Shown in pieces: positions 35,458 to 43,727 of a stretch of 64,000 nucleotides of DNA. The notes beneath the pieces are model-generated. The model ran no database searches, was not told the DNA's origin, and saw only the letters and a list, made by a program, of their open reading frames with translations. The position numbers were made by a program, and so were the translations under genes. The stretch comes from an uncultured Desulfobacter sp. Lineage in GTDB: Bacteria > Desulfobacterota > Desulfobacteria > Desulfobacterales > Desulfobacteraceae. The stretch's first letter is position 1, and every line of letters begins with the position of its first letter. The stretch is taken from assembly GCF_963666675.1 (NCBI RefSeq), contig NZ_OY762929.1, positions 2,542,001 through 2,606,000 on the forward strand, written 5' to 3'.

Positions 35458-36642
35458 CTATTTTATCTTGGGAAACATGGCAATGGGTACCAGGCAGACC
35501 AGGGGGATAAATGCAGTGCATTTAAGAACGATGGCCAGTCCGAAAATATCTGCCAGCCAGCCGATCCCCGGAGAGATTACACCCCCAAGCCCGTAGGCAA
35601 GTCCCATCATCAGACTGGCTGCCATGGCCCTGGAGCCCGGGGCAAGTTTCTGTGCCATGACCACGCCCAAAGGCATGGGGGCGAGCACAAAAAAACCGGA
35701 AAGAAAGGAGCTTGCGTAGGCGCCTAATCCCGGCATGTATAAAAACATCAACAGGGTCGGCGGCATGAGCAGGTATGATAGAAAAAAGACCGGTTTAAAC
35801 CCGAAGCGGTCTGCGCAATAGCCCGCCGTCAGTCCGGACAGGGTGCCGGCAATGGTGAACAGCGCGATGATAACGCCAACAGAGGGCAGGGGATGTCCGT
35901 GGTGGGTCAGGTAAATGGGCATAAAAGTTAAAAAGGTCTGGCCCACAACCGCCCGCAGCACCATCACCAGCCAGATTAAAAAAACCGTTTTATACACCTT
36001 GCCGAAGGTGTGCTTCAAGCTGTTGATAAATCCCAGTCCTGCCATGTTTTCAGATACGGGTCTGGGCATATATTTCAGGCAAAATATATATGAAACAAGG
36101 CCCAGCAGCATGGTCCAGGGCATGGCGGACAGGCCGAATCGGCTTACATACCAGGTGATGAATACAGGACCTAATGCAAAAGAGAGGGTCCCGCCGGTAT
36201 TGAAAATGGATTGTGCAAAACCTGCCCGGTTTCCGGCATACAAATTTACCATGCCCGACGTGGACGGGTGAAACATGGAGGATCCAAAAGAGCCCAGACA
36301 CAGAATAGCAAGCAGGACCCAGTAATTGGGGGCAATGCCGGAAAAGGGAATGACAAAAAAGACCAGGAAGAGCCCGGTGAGCACGAACCACCGGGTTTCG
36401 TACCTGTCTGCCATATATCCCACTGCCGGCTGCACCACAAAAGACAAAAACCGAACAGTGCCGGTAATCAGACCTATCTGGGTCAGTGTAAGACCCAGTT
36501 TGGCCTGGAATGCCGGCAGCAAAGGGGTGAAAAAAGAGGAGTAAAAATCTCCGGTAAAATGAACCAGGCTTAACACCAGGACAATTTTATAATCAATCAT
36601 CTGCCCTTGGGACGACCGGCCCTGGGCTTGGGTGGAACTCAT
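35458..36642 (-). CDS. MFS transporter, fosmidomycin-resistance-like
   Basis: This 394-aa permease has about twelve TM helices and the Fsr-type opening HFTGDFYSSFFTPLLPAF (about residues 28-45), then GSFGSSMFHPS. This subfamily exports small molecules including fosmidomycin in Escherichia coli, but the real substrate here is unknown. It precedes the B12-radical SAM gene by 10 bp, and both are likely on one transcript. A 126-bp palindrome follows its start on the upstream side. Confidence 0.82.
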   Translation of the reverse strand: MSSTQAQGRSSQGQMIDYKIVLVLSLVHFTGDFYSSFFTPLLPAFQAKLGLTLTQIGLITGTVRFLSFVVQPAVGYMADRYETRWFVLTGLFLVFFVIPFSGIAPNYWVLLAILCLGSFGSSMFHPSTSGMVNLYAGNRAGFAQSIFNTGGTLSFALGPVFITWYVSRFGLSAMPWTMLLGLVSYIFCLKYMPRPVSENMAGLGFINSLKHTFGKVYKTVFLIWLVMVLRAVVGQTFLTFMPIYLTHHGHPLPSVGVIIALFTIAGTLSGLTAGYCADRFGFKPVFFLSYLLMPPTLLMFLYMPGLGAYASSFLSGFFVLAPMPLGVVMAQKLAPGSRAMAASLMMGLAYGLGGVISPGIGWLADIFGLAIVLKCTAFIPLVCLVPIAMFPKIK

Positions 36643-36673
36643 ATTGGAATATCCTAATTATTGCTGAACTGCC

Positions 36674-36799
36674 GTGTTTGGATCAAAAGTTACCCAGATG
36701 CAAGGCGCAAGCAAAACTGCAACCGGAGCGTACTATAGTACGCGAGGATTGCAGTTTTGTGAAGCAACGCCGCAATCGGGTGACTTTTGATTCAAACAC
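36674..36799 (+). repeat. 126-bp palindromic repeat P, copy 1
   Basis: The ends GTGTTTGGATCAAAAG and CTTTTGATTCAAACAC are inverted, with an inner stem CAAAACTGCAA / TTGCAGTTTTG and a centre GCGTACTATAGTACGC (36728-36743). The same 126-bp design occurs inverted at 39507-39632 with a different but still self-complementary inner stem. The last base is also the last base of the DUF711 gene's stop codon. Confidence 0.85.
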
Positions 36800-38169
36800 T
36801 AGTTTTTTAGGCTGTGGATTGGGGCTGGAATATGCCCCCCATACTCGACAAAACTATCTTCAAGGTCAAGGTGGGGCACATTCATGATACTTGCCTTGCC
36901 CAAAAGTCCGCCGAAATTAACAAAGTCTCCCGCTTTTTTACCGGGCACCGGAATAATGCGGGTGGCCGTGGTTTTGGCATTGATCATGCCGATGGCCATT
37001 TCATCGGCAATGATGCCGGCTAACACCTGCTCGGTGATATCTCCGGGCACCGCCACCATATCCAGTCCCACGGAGCAGACACAGGTCATGGCCTCCAATT
37101 TTTCAACGGTGAGAAATCCTTTTTGTGCGGCTTCGGCAATGTTGAGATCTTCACTGACCGGAATAAAGGCGCCGGACAGCCCGCCCACATGGGATGAGGC
37201 AAAGGCCCCGCCTTTTTTTACGGCATCATTGAGCATGGCCAAGGCTGCGGTGGATCCGGGCACGCCGATGTGCGAAAGACCCAATGCCTGGAATATTTCG
37301 CCGACACTGTCACCCACCGTAGGGGTCGGGGCAAGGGAGAGATCCACCACGCCGAACCGGATATTGAGGATATCCGCCACTTCCCTGCCCACGAGTTCGC
37401 CCACCCGGGTAACCTTGCAGGCGGTGCGTTTGATGATTTCGGCAATACGGCCGAGGGATAAGCGCTGCTGGGAAAGGTTTCTTTCAATGGCACGTTTGAC
37501 CACGCCGGGTCCGGAGACCCCGACATTGATCACGGCATCTGCCTGGCCCACCCCAAGATATGCGCCTGCCATAAACGGCATGTCCTGGGGAATATTGGAA
37601 AACACACACAACTTGGCGCAGGCCAGACCGTCTTGATCTGCCGTAAGTGCCGCCGCCTTTTTAATAGCCCTGGACATGGCAAGTACGGCATCCATATTAA
37701 TACCGGCCTTGGTGGTGGCTACATTCACGGATGCACAGATCCGCTGGGTTTCGGCCAACGCCTGGGGGATGGCGTCAATTAATGCCTGGTCTCCTTTGGC
37801 AATGCCTTTTTCCACCAGGGCTGAAAACCCGCCGATAAAATCAATATTCACGGTTTTGGCAATATCATTAAGCTCGTGGGCGATCTCCACCATCTGCCCG
37901 GATGAAAAACAGGCCCCCACCAGGGCGATGGGAGATATGGAGATCCGCTTGTTGACCACCTTGATGCCGTATTTTTCACCCACCTGGTCACAGGTCTCCA
38001 CAAGCTTTGCTGCATGCCCAATGATTTTTTTGCGTATATTTTTCTTGAAAACATTCAGGTCATGGGAGATACAGTCAAACAGGCTGATGCCTAACGTCAC
38101 TGCCCGCACATCCAGGTTTTCATTTTTTACCATCTCTATGGTGGAGATAATTTCCTGATCTTCAAACAC
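36799..38169 (-). CDS. DUF711/UPF0210 family protein
   Basis: This 456-aa cytoplasmic protein of the UPF0210/DUF711 (PFL-like) family shows typical stretches GVDLSLAPTP-like VVDLSLAPTPTVGDS, GAGAYLGVGQADAV-like and GVPGSTAALAMLND. Function is unknown. In many genomes it is paired with a small ACT protein; here a tandem-ACT protein gene lies 107 bp upstream on the same strand, supporting a regulatory partnership. The stop abuts repeat P copy 1. Confidence 0.85.
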   Translation of the reverse strand: MFEDQEIISTIEMVKNENLDVRAVTLGISLFDCISHDLNVFKKNIRKKIIGHAAKLVETCDQVGEKYGIKVVNKRISISPIALVGACFSSGQMVEIAHELNDIAKTVNIDFIGGFSALVEKGIAKGDQALIDAIPQALAETQRICASVNVATTKAGINMDAVLAMSRAIKKAAALTADQDGLACAKLCVFSNIPQDMPFMAGAYLGVGQADAVINVGVSGPGVVKRAIERNLSQQRLSLGRIAEIIKRTACKVTRVGELVGREVADILNIRFGVVDLSLAPTPTVGDSVGEIFQALGLSHIGVPGSTAALAMLNDAVKKGGAFASSHVGGLSGAFIPVSEDLNIAEAAQKGFLTVEKLEAMTCVCSVGLDMVAVPGDITEQVLAGIIADEMAIGMINAKTTATRIIPVPGKKAGDFVNFGGLLGKASIMNVPHLDLEDSFVEYGGHIPAPIHSLKN

Positions 38170-38180
38170 CGTAAAATTTC

Positions 38181-38281
38181 CTTTTATAAAAAAAAGTCTG
38201 GTTAGGTTACTCAGATTTTTAAATTTTGTTGGGGGGCTGAGCCTGATGGTAGATATCTCAGGTCAGCCCGTGGCTGTTATA
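38181..38281 (+). repeat. R1 repeat, copy e
   Basis: CTTTTATAAAAAAAAGTCTGG..., TTGTTGGGGGGCTGAGCC, AGATATCTCAGGTCAGCCC, ending GTGGCTGTTATAT. It lies between the tandem-ACT gene and the DUF711 gene. On the minus strand the tandem-ACT stop TAA (38277-38279) is part of its final TTATA. Confidence 0.8.
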
Positions 38282-38828
38282 TTTTGTTTGTCACGTCAAA
38301 AATGTTTTTGTGCTGGATTCGGATGTCCAGGTTGAGTTCCTTGGCTTTTGCCTTAAGGGCGGCAAACAGGGCCGGTGCATCAATCTCTTTGGTTACCGGA
38401 ACCTGGTAGGACATGACATTTTCATTGGGATTGGAACCACCCATGAATACGGCCTTCATGTTGATAATATTGGCGCCGAAACTTGAAATCACACCGGACA
38501 GCTTCGCCACAAGGCCTTTCTGGTCCGGGCCGGAGGTGGTGATCAGAAAAATTTCCTTGTCCGCCACAGGTGGCTGGGTATCCGCTTCAAGGGATCTGAC
38601 ATGGATGGTCAATCCCTTGTCTTCCTCTTTTGAAATCAGTTCTTGACAGATGGTTTCGGCAGATACCCCTTCCAGGGCCTGGACGACAAAGAAACCGGCA
38701 AACTGGTTTTGCAGGATCATCTGGTTCACGTTTTCAAGATTACACCCCAGATCACACAGATCCGAGGTGACGCTTGCGATGATGCCCGGCCGGTCCTGGG
38801 CCAGGACGGATATGATCATTTTGTTCAT
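38277..38828 (-). CDS. Tandem ACT-domain protein, GcvR-like
   Basis: This 183-aa protein has two ACT domains in series (residues 1-80, MIISVLAQDRPGIIASVTSD; and 90-175, FLITTSGPDQKGLVAKLSGV), each with the small-molecule-binding beta-alpha-beta start. GcvR, the regulator of glycine cleavage genes, has this layout, but many relatives are only sensors. It overlaps the rpe stop by 4 nt (start 38828). DUF711 follows, separated by R1 copy e. Confidence 0.82.
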   Translation of the reverse strand: MNKMIISVLAQDRPGIIASVTSDLCDLGCNLENVNQMILQNQFAGFFVVQALEGVSAETICQELISKEEDKGLTIHVRSLEADTQPPVADKEIFLITTSGPDQKGLVAKLSGVISSFGANIINMKAVFMGGSNPNENVMSYQVPVTKEIDAPALFAALKAKAKELNLDIRIQHKNIFDVTNKI

Positions 38829-39490
38829 TTTTTGCCTTTATCGGAACGATCGCGAAGTTGGTCGATGGTTGTTTTATAGTCGGGGGTGTTGAAAATGGCG
38901 GAGCCTGCCACAAAGCAACGGGCGCCGGCCCTTGTAACGGCTTCCATGGTATCGTTGTTTACGCCGCCGTCCACCTGGATGACGGCGTCGGAGCCTGCAT
39001 CGGACAGCATTTTAGACAATGCGGTGATCTTATTTAAGCTTGAATCAATGAATTTTTGTCCGCCGAAACCTGGGTTGACACTCATGATCAAAACAAAATC
39101 CAGCATATCAATGATATATTCAATGGATGACAGTGGTGTGGCCGGATTCAGGGCAACACCGGCCTTTACGCCCAGGCTTTTTATCAGCTGCAGGCTTCGG
39201 TGCAGATGGGGGCATGCTTCGGCATGGACGCTGATGTAGTCGGCACCGGCTTTGGCAAAATCGGGAATCCGGGCGTCCGGGGTTTCAATCATCAGGTGGA
39301 CGTCCAGCACCAGATCCGTTACTTTCTTGCAGGCCTCCACAATAATGGGACCATAGGAAATATTGGGCACAAACTGGCCGTCCATAACATCAATGTGAAT
39401 CCAGTCTGCACCGGCCTTTTCAACCGCTTTTACCTCTTCTCCCAGACGGGTGAAATCAGCAGACAGAATAGAGGGGGCGATCAGTGTCAT
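38825..39490 (-). CDS. rpe: Ribulose-phosphate 3-epimerase
   Basis: This 221-aa TIM-barrel enzyme interconverts ribulose- and xylulose-5-phosphate in the pentose phosphate pathway. Signatures are IAPSILSADFTRLG, WIHIDVMDGQFVPNISYG (metal-binding His/Asp), MSVNPGFGGQKFI and QVDGGVNND. The 3' end overlaps the tandem-ACT gene by 4 nt. Upstream is repeat P copy 2 and then rsmB. Confidence 0.95.
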   Translation of the reverse strand: MTLIAPSILSADFTRLGEEVKAVEKAGADWIHIDVMDGQFVPNISYGPIIVEACKKVTDLVLDVHLMIETPDARIPDFAKAGADYISVHAEACPHLHRSLQLIKSLGVKAGVALNPATPLSSIEYIIDMLDFVLIMSVNPGFGGQKFIDSSLNKITALSKMLSDAGSDAVIQVDGGVNNDTMEAVTRAGARCFVAGSAIFNTPDYKTTIDQLRDRSDKGKK

Positions 39491-39506
39491 AATTGTCTCC
39501 TATTTG

Positions 39507-39632
39507 GTTTTTGGACGAAAACTCACCCATCTGCGGCGTTACAAAGAAAATTTAAAATCCTCACATTCAATAGTATGCTCGGGTTTTAAATTTTTTTGTG
39601 CCTTGCATATGGGTAACTTTTCGTCCAAAAAC
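39507..39632 (-). repeat. 126-bp palindromic repeat P, copy 2
   Basis: The ends GTTTTTGGACGAAAAC / GTTTTCGTCCAAAAAC are inverted, with an inner stem AAATTTAAAA / TTTTAAATTT and centre GAGCATACTATT. Read on the minus strand it aligns with copy 1 over AAAGTTACCCA, ATGCAAGGC, TACTAT, GAGGATT and AACGCCGCA, with the same total length. The stem sequence differs but its pairing is retained. Confidence 0.82.
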
Positions 39633-39651
39633 TTGTTTTCGTTTTAAAATC

Positions 39652-41031
39652 TTATGTTTTATTTTTTTTGTTACGTCTCATCCTGGTCAGGAAAAATCCG
39701 TCCATGTCGAGATGATCCGGAAACGTTGTTTTCTGAAATGTTTGACTACCGGATTCGCAGAAAAAAGGCAGCTGCCTTTCAAACCCGGCCGGATCCGGAG
39801 TGAAATCTTTTCTTTTGTCTAAAAACCGCGCTATCACCTGGGTGGTCTCTTCGGGTTCGCAGGAGCAGACCGCATATACAAGTACGCCCCCCGGTGACAC
39901 CAGATTGGCCGAGCCGTTCAAAATTTTTTTCTGCAGGGCGGCCATGCGCATGATGTCCTTTGATCTTCGCTTCCATCGGCTGTCCGGGTTTCTGGCAAGG
40001 ACGCCCAGGCCCGTACACGGCGCATCCACAAGCACCCGGTCAAAATAGGATGAAAAATTATTGATTCCGGCCCGGGACATGTCCACATGGGTGGTCTCAA
40101 TAATATCAATGTTCAACCTGTCAGCTTCATTGTTCAGCCTCTCGGCTTTGTTTTGGCCGGTATCATTGGCTGTGATATTGCCTTTGTTTTCCATTTCAAG
40201 GGCCATGTGGCAGGTTTTGGTGCCAAGGCCGGCACAGGCATCCAGAATCGTTTCTCCGGGGTTGGGGCCTAAAAGCTGCACGGCCAACTGGGCCGCTTCG
40301 TCCTGGACCTGGAACAGCCCCTCGTTGAACCCGGGCAAATCCGGTATGGCAATGCCCGATGTCCGGAGCTGGATGCCCAATGGACTGAATCGGGTTGCCT
40401 GGGCATCAATTCCTGCCTGTTCAAAATCAGCCACCAACGCATCCCGGCTGATTTTATGTGGATTGGCCCGGAGGGTGAGCGGGGGCAGCTGCATCAGCAT
40501 TTCGGCAAGCGCCAATGTCTTTTCTTGTCCATATCTTTGGGCCCAGCGTTTTCCAAGCCAGGCGGGTATGGAAAAAGCAGCCGTCAGATGCCCTGTTAAA
40601 TCTTTGTGGACACAGGGCAGGGCGATCTCTTTGTGTGATCTGGATACATTGCGCAAAACCGCATTGATAAAGCCCGACGCCTTTTTGCCGCAAATGGGTT
40701 TTGCAAGTTCAATGCTGGTGTTGATGGCTGCAAAATCCGGGACCCTGTCCAGGAAAACAAGCTGGAACACCCCAATGCGGAGGATGGTTTTAGCCTTGGC
40801 ATCAATGCGGTCAAAGGCAAGTTTAGAACAATGGCCGATTAATTGATCAATGCGGCCCCGGTGCCTGAACACCCCGAATACAATGGCATGGCAAAGTCCT
40901 TTATCCTTTTGACTTAGCCGTTCAAGATGCTGTGACGCATCTTCAACGGCACGGTCAAGGGGTAAGGTCTGCTTTTGGCCTGCATTAATCAGGGTAAAGG
41001 CGATATAGCGTGGGTCATTGGTCTTGTTCAT
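39652..41031 (-). CDS. rsmB: 16S rRNA (cytosine967-C5)-methyltransferase
   Basis: This 459-aa RsmB/Sun protein has an N-terminal NusB-like helical domain (residues 1-140, with MARRAVE-like repeats) and a C-terminal SAM methyltransferase with ILDACAGLGTKTCHMA (SAM motif), RVLVDAPCTGLG (catalytic Cys) and CSCEPEE. It overlaps the fmt stop by 4 nt, as the last gene of ribF-def-fmt-rsmB. Confidence 0.95.
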   Translation of the reverse strand: MNKTNDPRYIAFTLINAGQKQTLPLDRAVEDASQHLERLSQKDKGLCHAIVFGVFRHRGRIDQLIGHCSKLAFDRIDAKAKTILRIGVFQLVFLDRVPDFAAINTSIELAKPICGKKASGFINAVLRNVSRSHKEIALPCVHKDLTGHLTAAFSIPAWLGKRWAQRYGQEKTLALAEMLMQLPPLTLRANPHKISRDALVADFEQAGIDAQATRFSPLGIQLRTSGIAIPDLPGFNEGLFQVQDEAAQLAVQLLGPNPGETILDACAGLGTKTCHMALEMENKGNITANDTGQNKAERLNNEADRLNIDIIETTHVDMSRAGINNFSSYFDRVLVDAPCTGLGVLARNPDSRWKRRSKDIMRMAALQKKILNGSANLVSPGGVLVYAVCSCEPEETTQVIARFLDKRKDFTPDPAGFERQLPFFCESGSQTFQKTTFPDHLDMDGFFLTRMRRNKKNKT

Positions 41032-41975
41032 TGAAAACAGGCCGGCATGTCAATTTTATTTCCACGAAGAAATGCGGCGGCATCAAGGCGTTTGCCTGAG
41101 TTGCCCATTAATTCAAGCACCTGGACAACACCGTCCCCGGCAGCCACGAACAATTCTCCATCACTGCAGCTGACAACTGTGCCGGGATCGGCGGATACCT
41201 GCGCGGGAACAGATGACACCGCGGCTTTAAAAATCTTAAGGCGCTTTTTACCAAGTTCGGTAAAGGCGCCGGGCCAGGGTGTCATGGCATTAATGTGGGC
41301 GCAGACCGCTTTGGCACTGCTGCGCCAGTCGATGCGGCCGTCCGATTTTTTAAGCATGGGTACATAGGTCGCTTTGGCGTGATCCTGGGGCACGGGGGTA
41401 ACTTTTTCCTGCTCAATACCGTGGATGGTTTTAATGATAAGGTCTGAACCTATCCGGGATAACCTGTCATGCAGGGTTGAGGCAGTCTCATCCGGGGCCA
41501 CTGGTGTTGTTTCCATCAGCAGGATATCTCCGGCATCCATTTTTTCAGCCATCACCATGGTGGTCACACCGGTCTGCGCATCCATATTCAGCACCGCTGC
41601 CTGGATGGGGGCAGCCCCTCTGTATTTGGGCAGAAGAGAGGCATGAATATTGATCGGGTAAGTTTTAGGGATATCCAGTACCTGGCGTGACAGGATCTGG
41701 CCAAAGGCAACCACGACAAAATAGTCCGGTTCAAGAGCGGCAAGGCGTTCGATGCCTTCCGGCGTGTTTATTTTTTCGGGCTGGAACACCTCAATGCCAA
41801 GGTCCAGAGCGGCCTGTTTGACTGCAGACGGACTGAGCTTTTTTCCGCGCCCTTTGGGCCTGTCCGGCTGGGTCACTGCCAGTAAAACGTCAAACCCCGG
41901 CTCTTTTGCCAGGGTTTTTAGTGCCGGAACAGCGAATTCCGGGGTTCCCATAAAAACGATGCGGGTATTTTTCAT
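41028..41975 (-). CDS. fmt: Methionyl-tRNA formyltransferase
   Basis: This 315-aa enzyme formylates initiator Met-tRNA with 10-formyl-THF. The motifs are FMGTPEFAVPAL (N-terminus), the catalytic HASLLPKYRGAAPIQAA (about 110-126; His and the preceding Asn region) and a C-terminal OB-fold domain. It overlaps def by 4 nt upstream and rsmB by 4 nt downstream, so all share a transcript. Confidence 0.96.
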   Translation of the reverse strand: MKNTRIVFMGTPEFAVPALKTLAKEPGFDVLLAVTQPDRPKGRGKKLSPSAVKQAALDLGIEVFQPEKINTPEGIERLAALEPDYFVVVAFGQILSRQVLDIPKTYPINIHASLLPKYRGAAPIQAAVLNMDAQTGVTTMVMAEKMDAGDILLMETTPVAPDETASTLHDRLSRIGSDLIIKTIHGIEQEKVTPVPQDHAKATYVPMLKKSDGRIDWRSSAKAVCAHINAMTPWPGAFTELGKKRLKIFKAAVSSVPAQVSADPGTVVSCSDGELFVAAGDGVVQVLELMGNSGKRLDAAAFLRGNKIDMPACFQ

Positions 41976-42502
41976 TTTTTATTTTTCAATTGTTTTAGCC
42001 GTTTTTTTGTATACATAGCCCGTTTTAATGCAGAAATCCTGTCAATAAACAGGACACCGTCAAGGTGATCGATTTCATGCTGCATAATAACGGACATAAG
42101 TCCCTGGGCGTCAAATTCAATGGTTTCGCCGTCGATATTCATGGCCCGTACCGTGACTGCGGCATGCCGCCGGACATCGGACCTGTAATCAATAACGCTT
42201 AAGCAACCTTCCTGTTCAGAAATGAAGGTCTCTTTGGATTTGGCTATGATTTCAGGATTTATAAGTGCCGAAAACGTTTTATCTTCAGGGTCTTGCTGTT
42301 CCTGGTCTGCATTGGGATTATACACAATCACCCGGCGATTGACCCCGACCTGGGGGGCGGCCAGGCCGACGCCCGAATCATGGAACATGGTTTCTCCCAT
42401 ATCATCAATAAACGTTTTCAAATCGTCATCAATGGTTTCAACCGGTACTGACGGCTCCTTTAAAGAGGGTTCGGGAAACGTAACAATATCAAGAATAGCC
42501 AT
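41972..42502 (-). CDS. def: Peptide deformylase
   Basis: This 176-aa metalloprotease removes N-formyl groups from new proteins. All three motifs are intact: GVGLAAPQVG (motif 1), EGCLSV (motif 2, Cys ligand) and QHEIDHLDG (motif 3, HExxH). It lies directly after ribF (adjacent, no gap) and overlaps fmt by 4 nt. Pairing of def with fmt is common. Confidence 0.96.
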   Translation of the reverse strand: MAILDIVTFPEPSLKEPSVPVETIDDDLKTFIDDMGETMFHDSGVGLAAPQVGVNRRVIVYNPNADQEQQDPEDKTFSALINPEIIAKSKETFISEQEGCLSVIDYRSDVRRHAAVTVRAMNIDGETIEFDAQGLMSVIMQHEIDHLDGVLFIDRISALKRAMYTKKRLKQLKNKK

Positions 42503-43432
42503 TTATTTTAAAATTTCCTTTGCCGTTTGAATGTCCTTTCTGATCTGGTCGGACAACTGCTCAATATTTGAAAATTTAATTTCATCCCGGAGTCGTTCCA
42601 CCATATTAACGCGTATCCGGGAGCCGTATATGTCTTTATCAAAATCAAGAATATGAACTTCAATGGTAAACATCTCATCCCCAAATGTCGGAGAAAAACC
42701 AATATTGGCTACACCATCGAAGTTGCCGTGAACGGTTTCAACCGTTACGGCATAAACCCCGAACTTGGGGCACAGCTCATCATGCAGTTTAATATTGGCC
42801 GTGGGAAATCCAAGCTGGCTGCCGCCACGCATGCGACCCTTTATAACCTTGCCCCGGATTTGGTAGAACCGTCCAAGAAAGTGTTTTGCCTGGTCCACGT
42901 GACCATCCATGACAAGTTTTCTGATTCTGGTGCTGGAGATGCGCTCGGTGTCGGTTTCATCTCCCTTTATCCAGTCTGACACAATGGTTTCATACCCAAG
43001 TTCTGACCCCATGGTTTTCAACAGTTCAATATTGCCGACCCTGTCTTTGCCAAAGGTGTAATCCGGACCGATAATAATGGTTTTCATGCCGATTTTTTTT
43101 ACAAGAATATCTTCAATGAACGCCTGGGCGGGTATCTGTGCAAACGCCTTATTAAAAGGGAGGCAGAGCAGTACGTCTATGCCCGAGGATTCTATCAGTT
43201 CTATTTTCTGGTCCCGCCGGGTAATCAGGGGAGGGCTGGAAAGCCCAAGGGCTCTTAGCGGATGTGGTTCAAAAGTCATGGCAATACAGGTGCCGCCGGC
43301 CTGGCCCCCCTTTTTAATCACCTGGTTCAACAGCGCCTGGTGACCCTTGTGCACACCGTCAAAATTACCAATGGTAACAACGGCGTTATTAAAGGGGGCT
43401 TTAATCTGATTTAGATCTTCAATTAATTCCAT
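42503..43432 (-). CDS. ribF: Bifunctional riboflavin kinase/FMN adenylyltransferase
   Basis: This 309-aa enzyme makes FMN and FAD from riboflavin. The N-terminal nucleotidyl transferase domain has GNFDGVHKGHQ (about 23-33) and ISSTRIRKLV; the C-terminal flavokinase domain has GKVIKGRMRGGSQLGFPTAN-like residues (about 195-210) with PTAN. It is first in the ribF-def-fmt-rsmB string on the minus strand. A plus-strand tRNA promoter starts 30 bp upstream. Confidence 0.94.
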   Translation of the reverse strand: MELIEDLNQIKAPFNNAVVTIGNFDGVHKGHQALLNQVIKKGGQAGGTCIAMTFEPHPLRALGLSSPPLITRRDQKIELIESSGIDVLLCLPFNKAFAQIPAQAFIEDILVKKIGMKTIIIGPDYTFGKDRVGNIELLKTMGSELGYETIVSDWIKGDETDTERISSTRIRKLVMDGHVDQAKHFLGRFYQIRGKVIKGRMRGGSQLGFPTANIKLHDELCPKFGVYAVTVETVHGNFDGVANIGFSPTFGDEMFTIEVHILDFDKDIYGSRIRVNMVERLRDEIKFSNIEQLSDQIRKDIQTAKEILK

Positions 43433-43461
43433 GTCGTCCTTTAAATTTTAAACAAATACTG

Positions 43462-43490
43462 TTGACAAACCAAACAAACACATATATATA
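43462..43490 (+). promoter_or_regulatory. Sigma-70-type promoter of tRNA-Leu
   Basis: TTGACA (43462-43467) and TATATA (43485-43490) are 17 nt apart, a near-consensus pair. The tRNA begins 61 bp after the -10 box. Confidence 0.72.
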
Positions 43491-43550
43491 TCCCAACCAT
43501 CGCTTGAACGCAATCTTTAAATGGGTTGCAAACAGGGCGGTTGTGAGTGT

Positions 43551-43637
<87 letters not shown>

Positions 43638-43640
43638 CTT

Positions 43641-43690
43641 AAAAATCAACCAGTTAGAGAATTTATCTGACTCGTTGATTTTTTGTTTTT
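43641..43690 (+). terminator. Terminator after tRNA-Leu
   Basis: AAAAATCAAC ... GTTGATTTTTT with a T-rich tail, 4 bp after the tRNA 3' end. If the tRNA 3' end is the integration site, the terminator is on the element side and its origin (chromosome or element) is unclear. Confidence 0.7.
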
Positions 43691-43727
43691 TAGGGAATGG
43701 GTAACGTTTAGGTAACAATTTCAAAAT

